Assembly (NCBI RefSeq): GCF_019039055.1
Contig: NZ_JAHOPB010000001.1
Coordinates: forward strand, 2,702,001 to 2,766,000
Direction: 5' to 3'
Origin: Reyranella humidisoli
Lineage (GTDB): Bacteria > Pseudomonadota > Alphaproteobacteria > Reyranellales > Reyranellaceae
DNA length: 64,000 bases
The notes under the pieces were generated by a model. The model saw only the letters and a list, made by a program, of their open reading frames with translations, was not told the origin of the DNA and searched no databases. A program made the position numbers and the translations under genes. Shown here piece after piece: positions 8,467-16,575 of the stretch (its first letter is position 1; every line of letters starts with the position of its first letter).

Positions 8467-8562
8467 GCGATCCGATCACCCAGATCGGGCTGCCGATCGA
8501 GCGGAAGCCCATGACGCTATCGGCCACCCTATTGCGCCGAATTGTGGCTGCAGCAGGGCTGG

Positions 8563-8654
8563 CCGCGTGCTTTGGCGTCTGACACGGCGCAAGGCGGCGC
8601 TGCGGGAATGCCATGGTTCGTGCGGCGTCATCCGGGAGGGACCCCGACATGCGA
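8563..8654. repeat. Left copy of the ~92-bp direct repeat around the pao operon
   Basis: Imperfect direct repeat of 12590-12681. The ends are best conserved: TGACACGGCGCAAGGCGG at the left and the identical 20-mer GGAGGGACCCCGACATGCGA (8635-8654) at the right. It contains a degraded FNR/FixK-type box (8579-8592) and an ATG with no gene behind it. The right end supplies the last eight codons and the stop codon of paoC on the other strand. Confidence 0.7.
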
Positions 8655-10856
8655 AACCGGTGCCGGCATCTCCTTCAGCAGTTTGTCGAGGGTGATCGGA
8701 TAGTCGCGCACGCGGACACCGGTGGCGTTGTGGATGGCGTTGGCGATGGCGGCGGCGGCGCCGCAGATGCCGAGTTCACCCACGCCCTTGGCCTTCATCG
8801 GCGAGGACAGCGGATCGGTCTCGTCGAGGAAGATCACCTCCTGGTGCGGGATGTCGGCATGGACCGGCACCTCGTAAGCCGCGAGGTCGTGATTGACGAA
8901 GAAGCCGTGCCGCGTGTCGACCGCCAGCTCCTCCATCAGCGCCGCGCCCGCGCCCATGGTCATGGCGCCGATCACCTGGCTGCGCGCGGATTTCGGATTG
9001 AGGATGCGGCCGGCGGCGCAGACCGCCAGCATGCGCCGGAGCCGCACCTCGGCCGTCGCCGCATCGACGCCGACCTCGACGAAATGCCCGCCGAAGGTCG
9101 AAAGCTGATACTTCTTGTCGAGACCGCCGAACTCGATCGTGTCCTCGGCCGCCAGCTCACCATCCCGGGCCGCCTCGACGAGGGCGATGCTTCTGTCACC
9201 CGAGCGGACCTTGCCGTCGGCGAACTCGGCGGCGGCGGCGTTGAGGCCGAGCTTGCCTGTCACCGCGTCACGCAGCTTGACGCAGGCGGCGTAGACGCCG
9301 GCGGTGGCGGAGTTGGCGCCGAACTGCCCGCCCGACCCCGCCGAGACGGGAAAGTTCGAATCGGCAAGCCGCACCACCACCCGGTGCAGCGGGACCCCCA
9401 TCATCTCGGCCGCGGTCTGCGCGATGATCGTGTAGCTGCCGGTGCCGATGTCGGTCATGTCGGTCTCGACCGTGACGATGCCCTTGGCATCGAGCCGAAC
9501 GCGCGCCGCTGACTTCACCACCGGCGCGCCGCGATAGGCAGCGGCCATGCCGAGGCCGACCAGCCAGCGCCCGTCGCGCACCTCGCCGGGCCGGGCCTTG
9601 CGCCGGGCCCAGCCGAATCGCTCGGCGCCGATGCGCAGGCATTCGGTGAGCTGGCGCTGCGAGAACTTGCGCCCGGGGTGCTCGGGATCGACCTGCGTGT
9701 CGTTGCGGATTCGGAACTCGACCGGATCGAGGCCGAGCTTTCCGGCCATCTCGTCCATGGCGATCTCCAGCGCCATCATGCCCGGTGCCTCGCCGGGCGC
9801 GCGCATCGAATTGCCTTCGGGCAGGTCGAGTTCGGCCAGCCGCTGCCGCGTCAGGCGATTGGCGCCGGCATAGAGCAGCCGCGTCTGCATGATCGCGGTC
9901 TCCGGCTTGCCGCCGGGCAGGTCGCCCGACCAGCTGTCATGGCCGATCGCCAGGAGGGCGCCGTCCGTGTTCGCTCCGAGCCGGATGCGCTGGATCGTGG
10001 CCGGCCGATGGGTCGTGTTGTTGAACATCAGGGGCCGGTGCAGCGCCACCTTGACCGGCCGCCGCGCCGCGCGTGCGCCCAGCGCGGCCAGCAGCGCATC
10101 GGCGCGCACCCACAGTTTGCCGCCGAAGCCGCCGCCGACATAGGGCGACATGAGGTGGACCTTGTCCTTCGCGATGCCCAACGTCTTGGCCACGTCGCCG
10201 ACGCTCCAGGCCACCATCTGGTTCGAGGTCCAGAGCGACAGCCTGTCGCCCTGCCACGCGGCGACGGTGGCGTGCGGCTCCATCATCGCGTGCGACTGGT
10301 CGGGCGTGGTGTAGGTGGCGTCGACCTGTACGGCTGTGGCGGCGAAGGCGGCGTCGAAATCGCCGACGCGGCTGTCGGCCGGCTCGTCGTCCTTGCCGGA
10401 GGGCTTGGCCAAGTCGCGCGCCGCGGCGAGATCGTAGGCCCCTTTGGTCGGAGCATACTCGATCTTCACCAGGGCGGCCGCGTCGCGTGCCTGTTCGAAG
10501 CCTTCGGCGACCACCAAGGCGACGGCCTGGTGGTAGTGCTCGATCTCGGGCCCGCCCAGCAGCGTCGCGGTGTTGTACTCGCCCTTGCCGAGCTTGCCGG
10601 CGGTCTCGGCCGTCACGATGGCCAGTACGCCCGGTGCCGCCTTCGCCGCGGTGAGGTCCATCGAGGCAATCCGGCCTTTGGCGATAGCGGCACCGACGAC
10701 ATGGCCGTAGGCCGCATCGGGCGCCGCATCGTGACGCTCATAGGCATAGTGCGCTGTCCCGGTGGTCTTGTAGCGACCGTCGATGCGATCGACCGGCTGG
10801 CCGACGACCGTGAGGCGGTCGATGGGATTGGTGGTGGCGGGCGTGTCGAACTTCAT
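8628..10856 (-). CDS. paoC: Aldehyde oxidase molybdenum-binding subunit PaoC
   Basis: 742 residues of the xanthine oxidase family. It reads through an N-terminal Ald_Xan_dh_C domain (VVGQPVDRIDGRYKTTGTAHYAYE) and the Mo-cofactor domains with YVGGGFGGK and RAPGEAPGM. The catalytic Glu lies in KGVGELGICGAA near the C-terminus. E. coli PaoC is about the same length (732) and oxidises aromatic aldehydes in the periplasm. It follows paoB by three bases. The C-terminal eight residues SHVGVPPG are encoded by a repeat shared with the CBS gene promoter, so the native terminus may have been replaced. No paoD/XdhC-type cofactor chaperone is adjacent. Confidence 0.92.
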   Translation of the reverse strand: MKFDTPATTNPIDRLTVVGQPVDRIDGRYKTTGTAHYAYERHDAAPDAAYGHVVGAAIAKGRIASMDLTAAKAAPGVLAIVTAETAGKLGKGEYNTATLLGGPEIEHYHQAVALVVAEGFEQARDAAALVKIEYAPTKGAYDLAAARDLAKPSGKDDEPADSRVGDFDAAFAATAVQVDATYTTPDQSHAMMEPHATVAAWQGDRLSLWTSNQMVAWSVGDVAKTLGIAKDKVHLMSPYVGGGFGGKLWVRADALLAALGARAARRPVKVALHRPLMFNNTTHRPATIQRIRLGANTDGALLAIGHDSWSGDLPGGKPETAIMQTRLLYAGANRLTRQRLAELDLPEGNSMRAPGEAPGMMALEIAMDEMAGKLGLDPVEFRIRNDTQVDPEHPGRKFSQRQLTECLRIGAERFGWARRKARPGEVRDGRWLVGLGMAAAYRGAPVVKSAARVRLDAKGIVTVETDMTDIGTGSYTIIAQTAAEMMGVPLHRVVVRLADSNFPVSAGSGGQFGANSATAGVYAACVKLRDAVTGKLGLNAAAAEFADGKVRSGDRSIALVEAARDGELAAEDTIEFGGLDKKYQLSTFGGHFVEVGVDAATAEVRLRRMLAVCAAGRILNPKSARSQVIGAMTMGAGAALMEELAVDTRHGFFVNHDLAAYEVPVHADIPHQEVIFLDETDPLSSPMKAKGVGELGICGAAAAIANAIHNATGVRVRDYPITLDKLLKEMPAPVSHVGVPPG

Positions 10857-10859
10857 GGC

Positions 10860-11810
10860 TCAGCCTCTCGCGTCGGCCAACACGGACGCGAGCGCGCGCT
10901 CGGCCAGCGGCAGTTTGAATTCGTTGTGTTCGGTGGGCCTGGCTTCCGCGAACAGCTGGTCCGCGACCGCCTTGGCGCCCTTGGGCATCTCGGCGTCGGC
11001 GGCGTCGAGGCGCCACGGCTTGGGCGCCACGCCGCCCAGCGCCACGCGGCCGCTGCCGTCGGGCTGGACGATGGCGGCCACCGAGACCAGTGCAAAGGCG
11101 TAGGAGGCGCGGTCGCGCACCTTGCGATAATGCTGCGTGCCGCCAGCCGGCCCGGGCAGCGTCACCGCGGTGATCAACTCGCCGGCCTCCAGCACCGTCT
11201 CGACCTCGGGCGTGTCGCCGGGCTGGCGATGCAGCTCCGCGATCGGGATCGTGCGGGTGGCGCCCTGCGGCTTCACCGTCTCGACGCGGGCGTCGAGCGC
11301 GCGCATCGCCACCGCCATGTCGCTGGGATGTGTGGCGATGCAGGCCTCGCTGGCGCCGACCACGGCATGCTGGCGGTTGATGCCGCCGATCGCCGAGCAG
11401 CCACTGCCGGGTAGGCGTTTGTTGCACGCCATGTTGGTGTCGTAGAAGTAAGGACAGCGCGTGCGCTGGAGCAGGTTGCCCGCCGTCGTCGCGCGATTGC
11501 GCAACTGGCCCGACGCGCCGGCCAGCAGCGCGCGCGACAGGACGGCGTAGTCGCGCCGCACCCGCGCATCGGCCGCGAGATCGGTGTTGCGCACCAGCGC
11601 GCCGATCCGTAGCCCGCCCTCCGGCGTGGCTTCGATCCGGTCGAGCGCCAGAGCATTCACGTCGATCAGATGGGCTGGCGCCTCGATCTGCAGCTTCATC
11701 AGGTCGAGAAGGTTGGTGCCGCCGGCGATGAACTTCGCCCCGGGCCGGCGCGCCGCCGCTGCCGCGGCCTCGGCGGGGGAGTTCGCGCGCTCGTAGGTGA
11801 AGGGCTTCAT
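10860..11810 (-). CDS. paoB: Aldehyde oxidase FAD-binding subunit PaoB
   Basis: 316 residues, close to the 318 of E. coli PaoB. It contains the FAD motifs [14 protein letters not shown] and the [12 protein letters not shown] segment. The cysteines in RTRCPYFYD and [12 protein letters not shown] correspond to the insert that binds an extra [4Fe-4S] cluster in PaoB. It passes electrons between the Mo subunit and the [2Fe-2S] subunit. Its ATG overlaps the TGA of paoA (ATGA) and its stop lies three bases before paoC, so the three subunits are translationally linked. Confidence 0.92.
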   Translation of the reverse strand: MKPFTYERANSPAEAAAAAARRPGAKFIAGGTNLLDLMKLQIEAPAHLIDVNALALDRIEATPEGGLRIGALVRNTDLAADARVRRDYAVLSRALLAGASGQLRNRATTAGNLLQRTRCPYFYDTNMACNKRLPGSGCSAIGGINRQHAVVGASEACIATHPSDMAVAMRALDARVETVKPQGATRTIPIAELHRQPGDTPEVETVLEAGELITAVTLPGPAGGTQHYRKVRDRASYAFALVSVAAIVQPDGSGRVALGGVAPKPWRLDAADAEMPKGAKAVADQLFAEARPTEHNEFKLPLAERALASVLADARG

Positions 11811-12469
11811 GCCTTGCTCCCGGCGACTTCTGTGATCGCGTCGACGATGTTGGAATAGGCGCCGCAGCGGCAGATGTTGCCGCTCATGCGTTCGCGCAGT
11901 TCGGCGCCGGTGAGCTGCGGCCTGGCATTGAGGTCGGCGGTGACGTGGCTCGGGATGCCGGCTTCGATCTCTTCCAGGACGGAGACGGCGGAGCAGATCT
12001 GGCCCGGCGTGCAATAGCCGCACTGGTAGCCGTCATGCTTCACGAAGGCGGCCTGCATCGGATGCAGGTTGTCGGGTTGGCCGAGCCCCTCGACCGTGGT
12101 GATGGCGGCACCGGGATGCATGACCGCCAGGGTCAGGCAGGAGTTGATGCGGCGGCCGTCAAGCAGCACCGTGCAGGCGCCGCACTGGCCATGGTCGCAG
12201 CCCTTCTTCGTTCCGGTGAGGCGCAGCCTCTCGCGCAGCGCGTCGAGGAGGGTGGTGCGAGGGTCGAGCTCGAGGTCGTGGGGCTGGCCATTCACGGTGA
12301 AGGAGACCTTGAACGCTGTGACCTTCGCGCCCCTGCTCGGCGTATCGGCGGGCGGCGTGCCGCCGGGCGATTGCGCCCGAGCGCCTGGAACCGTGCCGAT
12401 CGCCGCCGTGGTCGCGGCCACGGCGATCACGCTGCGGCGGCGCAACTCCTGTTGCGGGGGGCTTGCCAT
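11807..12469 (-). CDS. paoA: Aldehyde oxidase [2Fe-2S] subunit PaoA, Tat-exported
   Basis: 220 residues. The N-terminus has a twin-arginine type signal ([16 protein letters not shown], cleavage near GARA), so the folded heterotrimer is probably carried to the periplasm. Two [2Fe-2S] binding regions are visible: [15 protein letters not shown] and the four-helix CGYCTPGQI with CRCGAY. The ATG at 12469 is chosen for the Tat signal and AGGAG upstream; longer frames add unlikely residues. It is the first gene of the operon and is divergent from the CBS-BON gene. Confidence 0.92.
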   Translation of the reverse strand: MASPPQQELRRRSVIAVAATTAAIGTVPGARAQSPGGTPPADTPSRGAKVTAFKVSFTVNGQPHDLELDPRTTLLDALRERLRLTGTKKGCDHGQCGACTVLLDGRRINSCLTLAVMHPGAAITTVEGLGQPDNLHPMQAAFVKHDGYQCGYCTPGQICSAVSVLEEIEAGIPSHVTADLNARPQLTGAELRERMSGNICRCGAYSNIVDAITEVAGSKA

Positions 12470-12589
12470 GGCTGGCTCTCCTCTTGAGGGGGGCGCCGGC
12501 GATGGGTGGCGCTGCGTCGACCAAACGCTCGGCGTGAGGCGATCGTTGCCCGCAATTCGTGCCGCTTCGGCGCGTGCCACCTGCACGGA

Positions 12590-12681
12590 CCGCGCTTCGG
12601 CATTTGACATGGCGCAAGGCGGGTTTCCCTCCGCAGGCCCACATTGACAGGGCGCCATCCCGGAGGGACCCCGACATGCGA
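12590..12681. repeat. Right copy of the ~92-bp direct repeat around the pao operon
   Basis: Contains the upstream region and start codon of the CBS-BON gene, including an intact FNR/FixK-type box and the 20-mer GGAGGGACCCCGACATGCGA at 12662-12681. The partner lies at 8563-8654 in the same orientation, so the two copies bracket the pao operon. Confidence 0.7.
12604..12617. promoter_or_regulatory. FNR/FixK-type box upstream of the CBS-BON gene
   Basis: TTGACATGGCGCAA fits the 14-base pattern TTG(A/C)-N6-(T/G)CAA of FNR/FixK/Dnr regulators. It is centred 65 bases before the ATG at 12676. It also lies between paoA and the CBS gene and could act on both. Identification is by consensus only. Confidence 0.55.
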
Positions 12682-13377
12682 GCCAGCGAGATCATGACGA
12701 CCAACATCGTCAGCGTGAACGTCAAGGACACGGTATTCGACGCTGCCGAGATGCTTCTCGGCGCGCGGGTCAGTGCCGCACCGGTGGTCGACGAAGAGGG
12801 GCATGTGCTCGGCATCGTGAGCGAGGCCGATCTCATCCATCGAGCGGAGATTGGGGCCGGGGCCCGCAAGTCTTGGCTTGCCCGCCTTCTAGAGACGAAC
12901 GCCGGCGCCGCCCGCGAGTTCGTGGCGACGCATGCGCGCAATGTCGCCGACGTGATGACGCGCAACGTCGTCACCGCCTCCGCCGATGCGACCCTGGGCG
13001 AACTCGTGGCCCTGATCGAAAAGCACAAGGTGAAGCGTATCCCGGTGGTGCGCGACGGCGTGCTGGTGGGCATCGTCAGCAGGGCCAACCTGCTCGAGGC
13101 GCTGCTTTCCCACGAACCCGGCGGTGCTGCGGCGGGCGCCGCGCCCGACGACAAGATGCTGCGCGAGGCGGTGTCCAAGGCCCTGGACGGTCAACCCTGG
13201 GCGTCCCGCTGGCCAACCACCGTCGTGGTCAGCGACGGCGTGGTCCATCTCTGGGGCTTCGTCGAGGGAGGCGCGGTGCGCCAGGCTTATCGGGTTGCCG
13301 CCGAGAACGTTCCCGGCGTCCGCCGCGTGAAAATCCACCTGCGGACGATGCCGGGCAGTGTGGGTATGGGCACCTGA
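12676..13377 (+). CDS. CBS-CBS-BON domain stress protein
   Basis: 233 residues. Two CBS domains (about 1-60 and 90-148) show the usual starts, SEIMTTNIVSV and VADVMTRNVVTA, and the ends GIVSEADLI and GIVSRANLL. A BON domain follows (about 160-225, WPTTVVVSDGVVHLWGFV). CBS pairs bind adenosine nucleotides; BON domains bind membranes. Proteins of this layout are usually induced by low oxygen or stress. The ATG at 12676 follows GGAGGGA. An FNR/FixK-type box lies 65 bases before it. Confidence 0.88.
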   Translation: MRASEIMTTNIVSVNVKDTVFDAAEMLLGARVSAAPVVDEEGHVLGIVSEADLIHRAEIGAGARKSWLARLLETNAGAAREFVATHARNVADVMTRNVVTASADATLGELVALIEKHKVKRIPVVRDGVLVGIVSRANLLEALLSHEPGGAAAGAAPDDKMLREAVSKALDGQPWASRWPTTVVVSDGVVHLWGFVEGGAVRQAYRVAAENVPGVRRVKIHLRTMPGSVGMGT

Positions 13378-13397
13378 GGCGCGAGCCGCCGGAGGGT

Positions 13398-13937
13398 CTA
13401 CATCGCGTTCATGGAGCTGAGGTCGGCGATGGCGCCGGCGATCAGCCGGGTGCCGATGGCCATCAGCAGGATGTCGTTGGCGACGCGAACGTATTGGTAG
13501 CCTGCCGGAGCGGGAGCCAGTTGGCCGAGCAGGGTGCCGGGCAGCGGATAGAAAACGATGCTGGTCGGCAACGGCTGGCCGATGGCCCACAGCTTCTTCG
13601 CCTGACCTGGAGGCAGGCAGCCATTGTTCTTTTTTGCGAGCCCCGGCGGGCAGTTGCCTGCGGCGTATAGCGGTCGGTAGTAGCCGTATATCGCGCTTCG
13701 GTCGCCATCGGTCACGACGACGGCAGGAGCTGCGGCCTGGCTGGGCCCTTTGTCCTGACCCTGCCCGCGGCCCTGACCCGGGCCGTCCCCGCCCGGATTC
13801 TTTGGGCCGCCTTTGTCTGCCTTGTCGGCCTTGTCTGCCTTGTCGGCGCCGCGGCCATGACCGGAATTCTGAGCCGCTGCGGGCAGCGCGAGCGAAGCGG
13901 CGCACAGAAGGGCCACCGCAAGGTTGATCGTCTTCAT
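13398..13937 (-). CDS. RcnB/CigR-like periplasmic protein
   Basis: 179 residues with a signal peptide (LAVALLCAASLALPAAAQ). A low-complexity, charged linker (DKADKADKADKGG then Gly/Gln repeats) precedes the conserved C-terminal domain: NCPPGLAKKNNGCLPPGQAKK, WAIGQPLP, GYQYVRVANDILLMAIGT. That order is typical of the RcnB/CigR family, some members of which affect nickel and cobalt homeostasis. It converges on the CBS-BON gene. The function here is unknown. Confidence 0.8.
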   Translation of the reverse strand: MKTINLAVALLCAASLALPAAAQNSGHGRGADKADKADKADKGGPKNPGGDGPGQGRGQGQDKGPSQAAAPAVVVTDGDRSAIYGYYRPLYAAGNCPPGLAKKNNGCLPPGQAKKLWAIGQPLPTSIVFYPLPGTLLGQLAPAPAGYQYVRVANDILLMAIGTRLIAGAIADLSSMNAM

Positions 13938-14164
13938 GTCACGCGCTCCCAGTAAGCCGACATGTAGGAGCGCGTCCTCGCTATTGCTGTGACGGTCCTA
14001 TTGGTCGGCAGCGAACCAACGCTGACCTTGGAGGAATGTTCCGGCTGAGAATGGTTTGCATGGGACGTCAAACACGGAAACCTTCCAACGGCGAAGCCGT
14101 TTGATTTGCATCACATCCGGTCATTCGGCGCAGGGCTACGGTATGGCCCACGGAAGGAACCATC

Positions 14165-14773
14165 ATGCGTGCCTTGCAACAGATCGTGCGAACAGCCTTG
14201 GCGCCATTGGCGTTGACCATGGCGGTTGCCGGACCGGTTCTCGCGGAAGGCGCCGGGTGGACCGCGGAGCGTGATGTCGAGGCGCCTAGTTACGCCTATG
14301 TCGAACCGCGCAGGAGCGATCTCAACATCGACACGGTGGTGCTGGCCTGCGAGCCGGCGGATGATCGGCGCGTCCTGCAGCTCCAACTCTATCTTGTGAA
14401 CGACGGTCCTCTCATCCCGGCCAACGCGACGGAGAACCGCCTGAAGACCGATCCGCGCGCGGAAATCTCGATCGACGGCAAAGTCTTCCCGGTTGAACTG
14501 CTGTTCGCAGGCGACCACGTCGTGCTGGCTGACGAAACGGACAAGATGTTTCCGCGCCTGTCCGAGCGGCTCCTGGATGCTCTGGAAGAGGGCCGTCTGA
14601 TGAGCCTGCGGTTCGATCTCGTCGCCGAGCCAGGCGGTCAGCCGGCCGCCTTTGACGGCGAGGCGGTCGTCGAACTCCGGGATGCGGGCAGTGGCAGCAC
14701 CGTTGCCGCCGTTCGACGCTGCGGCGCGAAAGCCGATCTGCAGAGCGCCGCGCTGGATGCGCGGCAGCGCTGA
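14165..14773 (+). CDS. Exported protein of unknown function
   Basis: 202 residues with a signal peptide (TALAPLALTMAVAGPVLAEG). The mature domain is acidic and beta-rich, with DLNIDTVVLACEPADDRRVLQLQL-type strands and a single later Cys (VRRCGAK), which could pair with the Cys of VVLACE. GGAAGGA precedes the ATG. No catalytic residues are evident and the family is not recognised. It converges on the universal stress gene. Confidence 0.68.
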   Translation: MRALQQIVRTALAPLALTMAVAGPVLAEGAGWTAERDVEAPSYAYVEPRRSDLNIDTVVLACEPADDRRVLQLQLYLVNDGPLIPANATENRLKTDPRAEISIDGKVFPVELLFAGDHVVLADETDKMFPRLSERLLDALEEGRLMSLRFDLVAEPGGQPAAFDGEAVVELRDAGSGSTVAAVRRCGAKADLQSAALDARQR

Positions 14774-14817
14774 GGCCGGGGCGACCCACGCTCCGGGAAC
14801 CTCAGTCGCGTCGATGT

Positions 14818-15255
14818 TCAGCGAAAGACGAGGACCGGTATGGTGCTGTGGGTGAGCACCTTCGCTGTCTCACTGCCCAGAATCAATGCGGCCGCGCCGC
14901 GGCGGCCATGCGAGGCCATGGCGATCAGATCGCAGCCCTTTTCCGTAGCGGTATCGATGATGGCTTTCCACGGCTGGGCGTGGGTGACTTGGAGGAGTGC
15001 GTGCGGGACGCCGAGAGCCTTCGCCTCACGCTCGGCTTCCGCGAGATACCGGTCGCCGGCCTGTTTCGCATGGGCCTCGTACTCCGACTTCGTATCGGAA
15101 AGCTGGGTGCTGTCCATCGAGATGATCTGGAACGGCTCCATCACGGTAAGGACCGTAACCTTTGCCCCGGCATCGCGCGCGAAGGCCACCGCGTTTCGAA
15201 TGGCAGTACTGGAGAGCGTCGAGCCGTCCGTGGGAACAAGAATGTGACGATACAT
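14818..15255 (-). CDS. Universal stress protein (UspA family)
   Basis: 145 residues starting MYRHILVPTDGSTLSSTAIR, the classical UspA N-terminus, and ending with IAMASHGRRGAAALILGSETAKVL and STIPVLVF. The GRRG...GS segment is the ATP-binding type signature. The ATG at 15255 is the family start. An FNR/FixK-type box (15314-15327) is centred 65 bases upstream, the same distance as in front of the CBS-BON gene, suggesting both belong to one low-oxygen regulon (inference). Confidence 0.92.
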   Translation of the reverse strand: MYRHILVPTDGSTLSSTAIRNAVAFARDAGAKVTVLTVMEPFQIISMDSTQLSDTKSEYEAHAKQAGDRYLAEAEREAKALGVPHALLQVTHAQPWKAIIDTATEKGCDLIAMASHGRRGAAALILGSETAKVLTHSTIPVLVFR

Positions 15256-15313
15256 TTCCTGGATCCTCCCTCCTGCAATCCGGAAACAGTAGTGGTTCCC
15301 GGGTGCCCGTTCG

Positions 15314-15327
15314 TTGATCTGGGTCAA
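15314..15327. promoter_or_regulatory. FNR/FixK-type box upstream of the universal stress gene
   Basis: TTGATCTGGGTCAA is nearly the full FNR/FixK palindrome TTGAT-N4-ATCAA. It is centred 65 bases before the start of the universal stress gene (minus strand), which would put a class II start point about 24 bases before the ATG. It lies in the region shared with the divergent SpoIIAA-like gene. Confidence 0.65.
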
Positions 15328-15503
15328 TCGGCGAATGGCATTGCTTTGCGGCCGGTCGCGAGGCTCGCGCGATGTCGGGCCTCATGCATGTGGGCAGGGT
15401 CGAACGTCCGACCAGCGACCGCCTGTGGGGCAGGACAACGCGGTCGCGTGCCGCTAGATGATCAGGGACAAGATGGCTTGGATGCCACTGCCGGGAGAAA
15501 ACG

Positions 15504-15923
15504 ATGCCCATTCACATGGACATAATGCGGATTGACCGGCTGGTGGTCTTCGTCGCGCGCGGTCACGTCACGGCGGAAGAGATCGCCGAGAGTATCCGGG
15601 CGCTCGTGGAAGCCAATGTCCCGGGATTCGCCAAGATCGTCGATGTCGCGGGATCGGCGTCCGATCTCACGCGCGAGCAGGTCGAACGCATCGCGGCGCT
15701 GCTGCGCGGCGGTCCCGACGGGTCGCCGCGGGGGCCGGTCGCCTTCGTGGTCAATCCGCAGCGCACGGGATTTGCGGAGGCTTTCGCGGAGGTGACGCAG
15801 GGCGAGCGGCCGGTCGAACTCTTCAGCAGCCTGCACGCCGCGCGCCGCTGGCTGAAAGAGGCGGCGGTCGGTGTGCCCTCCGCGCCCGGTTCGCTCCATC
15901 AGGGTGTGCGCATCCGTGACTGA
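15504..15923 (+). CDS. SpoIIAA/STAS-like protein, paralogue 2
   Basis: 139 residues with the plan of the proteins at 3738 and 39721 but more divergent: MPIHMDIMRIDRLVVFVARG, IVDVAGSASDLTREQ, GPVAFVVNPQRTGFAEAFAEV and VELFSSLHAARRWL. The order of strands and the final helix fit a SpoIIAA-like STAS fold. GGGAG precedes the ATG. It is divergent from the universal stress gene and ends six bases before the convergent DUF421 gene. Confidence 0.65.
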   Translation: MPIHMDIMRIDRLVVFVARGHVTAEEIAESIRALVEANVPGFAKIVDVAGSASDLTREQVERIAALLRGGPDGSPRGPVAFVVNPQRTGFAEAFAEVTQGERPVELFSSLHAARRWLKEAAVGVPSAPGSLHQGVRIRD

Positions 15924-15929
15924 CGCAGG

Positions 15930-16424
15930 TCAGTGCTTGATGATGCTGATGCGGCCATCGGCTTCGATGTAGGCAGCCTTTATCTCCCCGCAGTCCTCGC
16001 ATCCTTTTTCCCGGATTTGCGCCATCAGCTCCTCCTCGGTCACGAACTCCCGACGCATGTTTTGCCGCAGCAGGTGGCCGTCCTCGATCAGCTTCAGCTT
16101 GGGCTCGCGGGTCAGGCGTTCGAAGGCGGGGAACCGGTATTGCAGCCACTCGATGGTGTAGCTGCAGGACAGGATCACCAGAATCACGATGGCGCTGTCG
16201 ACGATGGAGCGAGAGTCGGGCAGGAACCCCTGGCCGGCCACTTCCGACACCAGCACGATCACGAGGACGTCCATCGTGCCGATGCCCCCAACGTTCCGCC
16301 GCAGCACCAGCCGCAGCAGCACGAAGACGATGACGTACATCAGCACGCCCCTGACCAGCAGCTCGGCCACGCCAAGTTCGGGCATGAAGATCGACCGCCA
16401 GTCGATCGAGGACAGCCAGGGCAT
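15930..16424 (-). CDS. DUF421 (YetF/YcaP family) membrane protein
   Basis: 164 residues: three membrane segments (about 20-40, 48-64 and 72-92; LLVRGVLMYVIVFVLLRLV, GTMDVLVIVLVSEVAGQ, AIVILVILSCSYTIEW) and a soluble C-terminal YetF domain (KLIEDGHLLRQNMRREFVTEEELMAQIREKG cut into its two halves, then AAYIEADGRISII). The family is widespread and its role is unknown. A Cys pair, GCEDCG, in the soluble part is notable. Confidence 0.85.
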   Translation of the reverse strand: MPWLSSIDWRSIFMPELGVAELLVRGVLMYVIVFVLLRLVLRRNVGGIGTMDVLVIVLVSEVAGQGFLPDSRSIVDSAIVILVILSCSYTIEWLQYRFPAFERLTREPKLKLIEDGHLLRQNMRREFVTEEELMAQIREKGCEDCGEIKAAYIEADGRISIIKH

Positions 16425-16575
16425 CGCGCGCTCCTCCGTTTCAGCCGGCGTTCCAGCGGGCCGCTAAACGCTTTGGACTTGCCGTCGTTGCTCATGCGCT
16501 GCGGCGGGCCCGCGCTTTTGTCCGGAAGCGGGCGAGAGCTCACGTGTTCGTCGCGCGCCCGCAGCCTCGCGCAGG

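Noticed and set aside
6940..8514. 524-codon frame on the plus strand opposite the radical SAM gene
   Set aside because: No domain, and the opposite strand carries the complete cluster motif and fold.
9678..11414. 578-codon frame on the plus strand across paoC and paoB
   Set aside because: It is the shadow of high-GC codon bias on the opposite strand; the minus-strand genes have full cofactor motifs.
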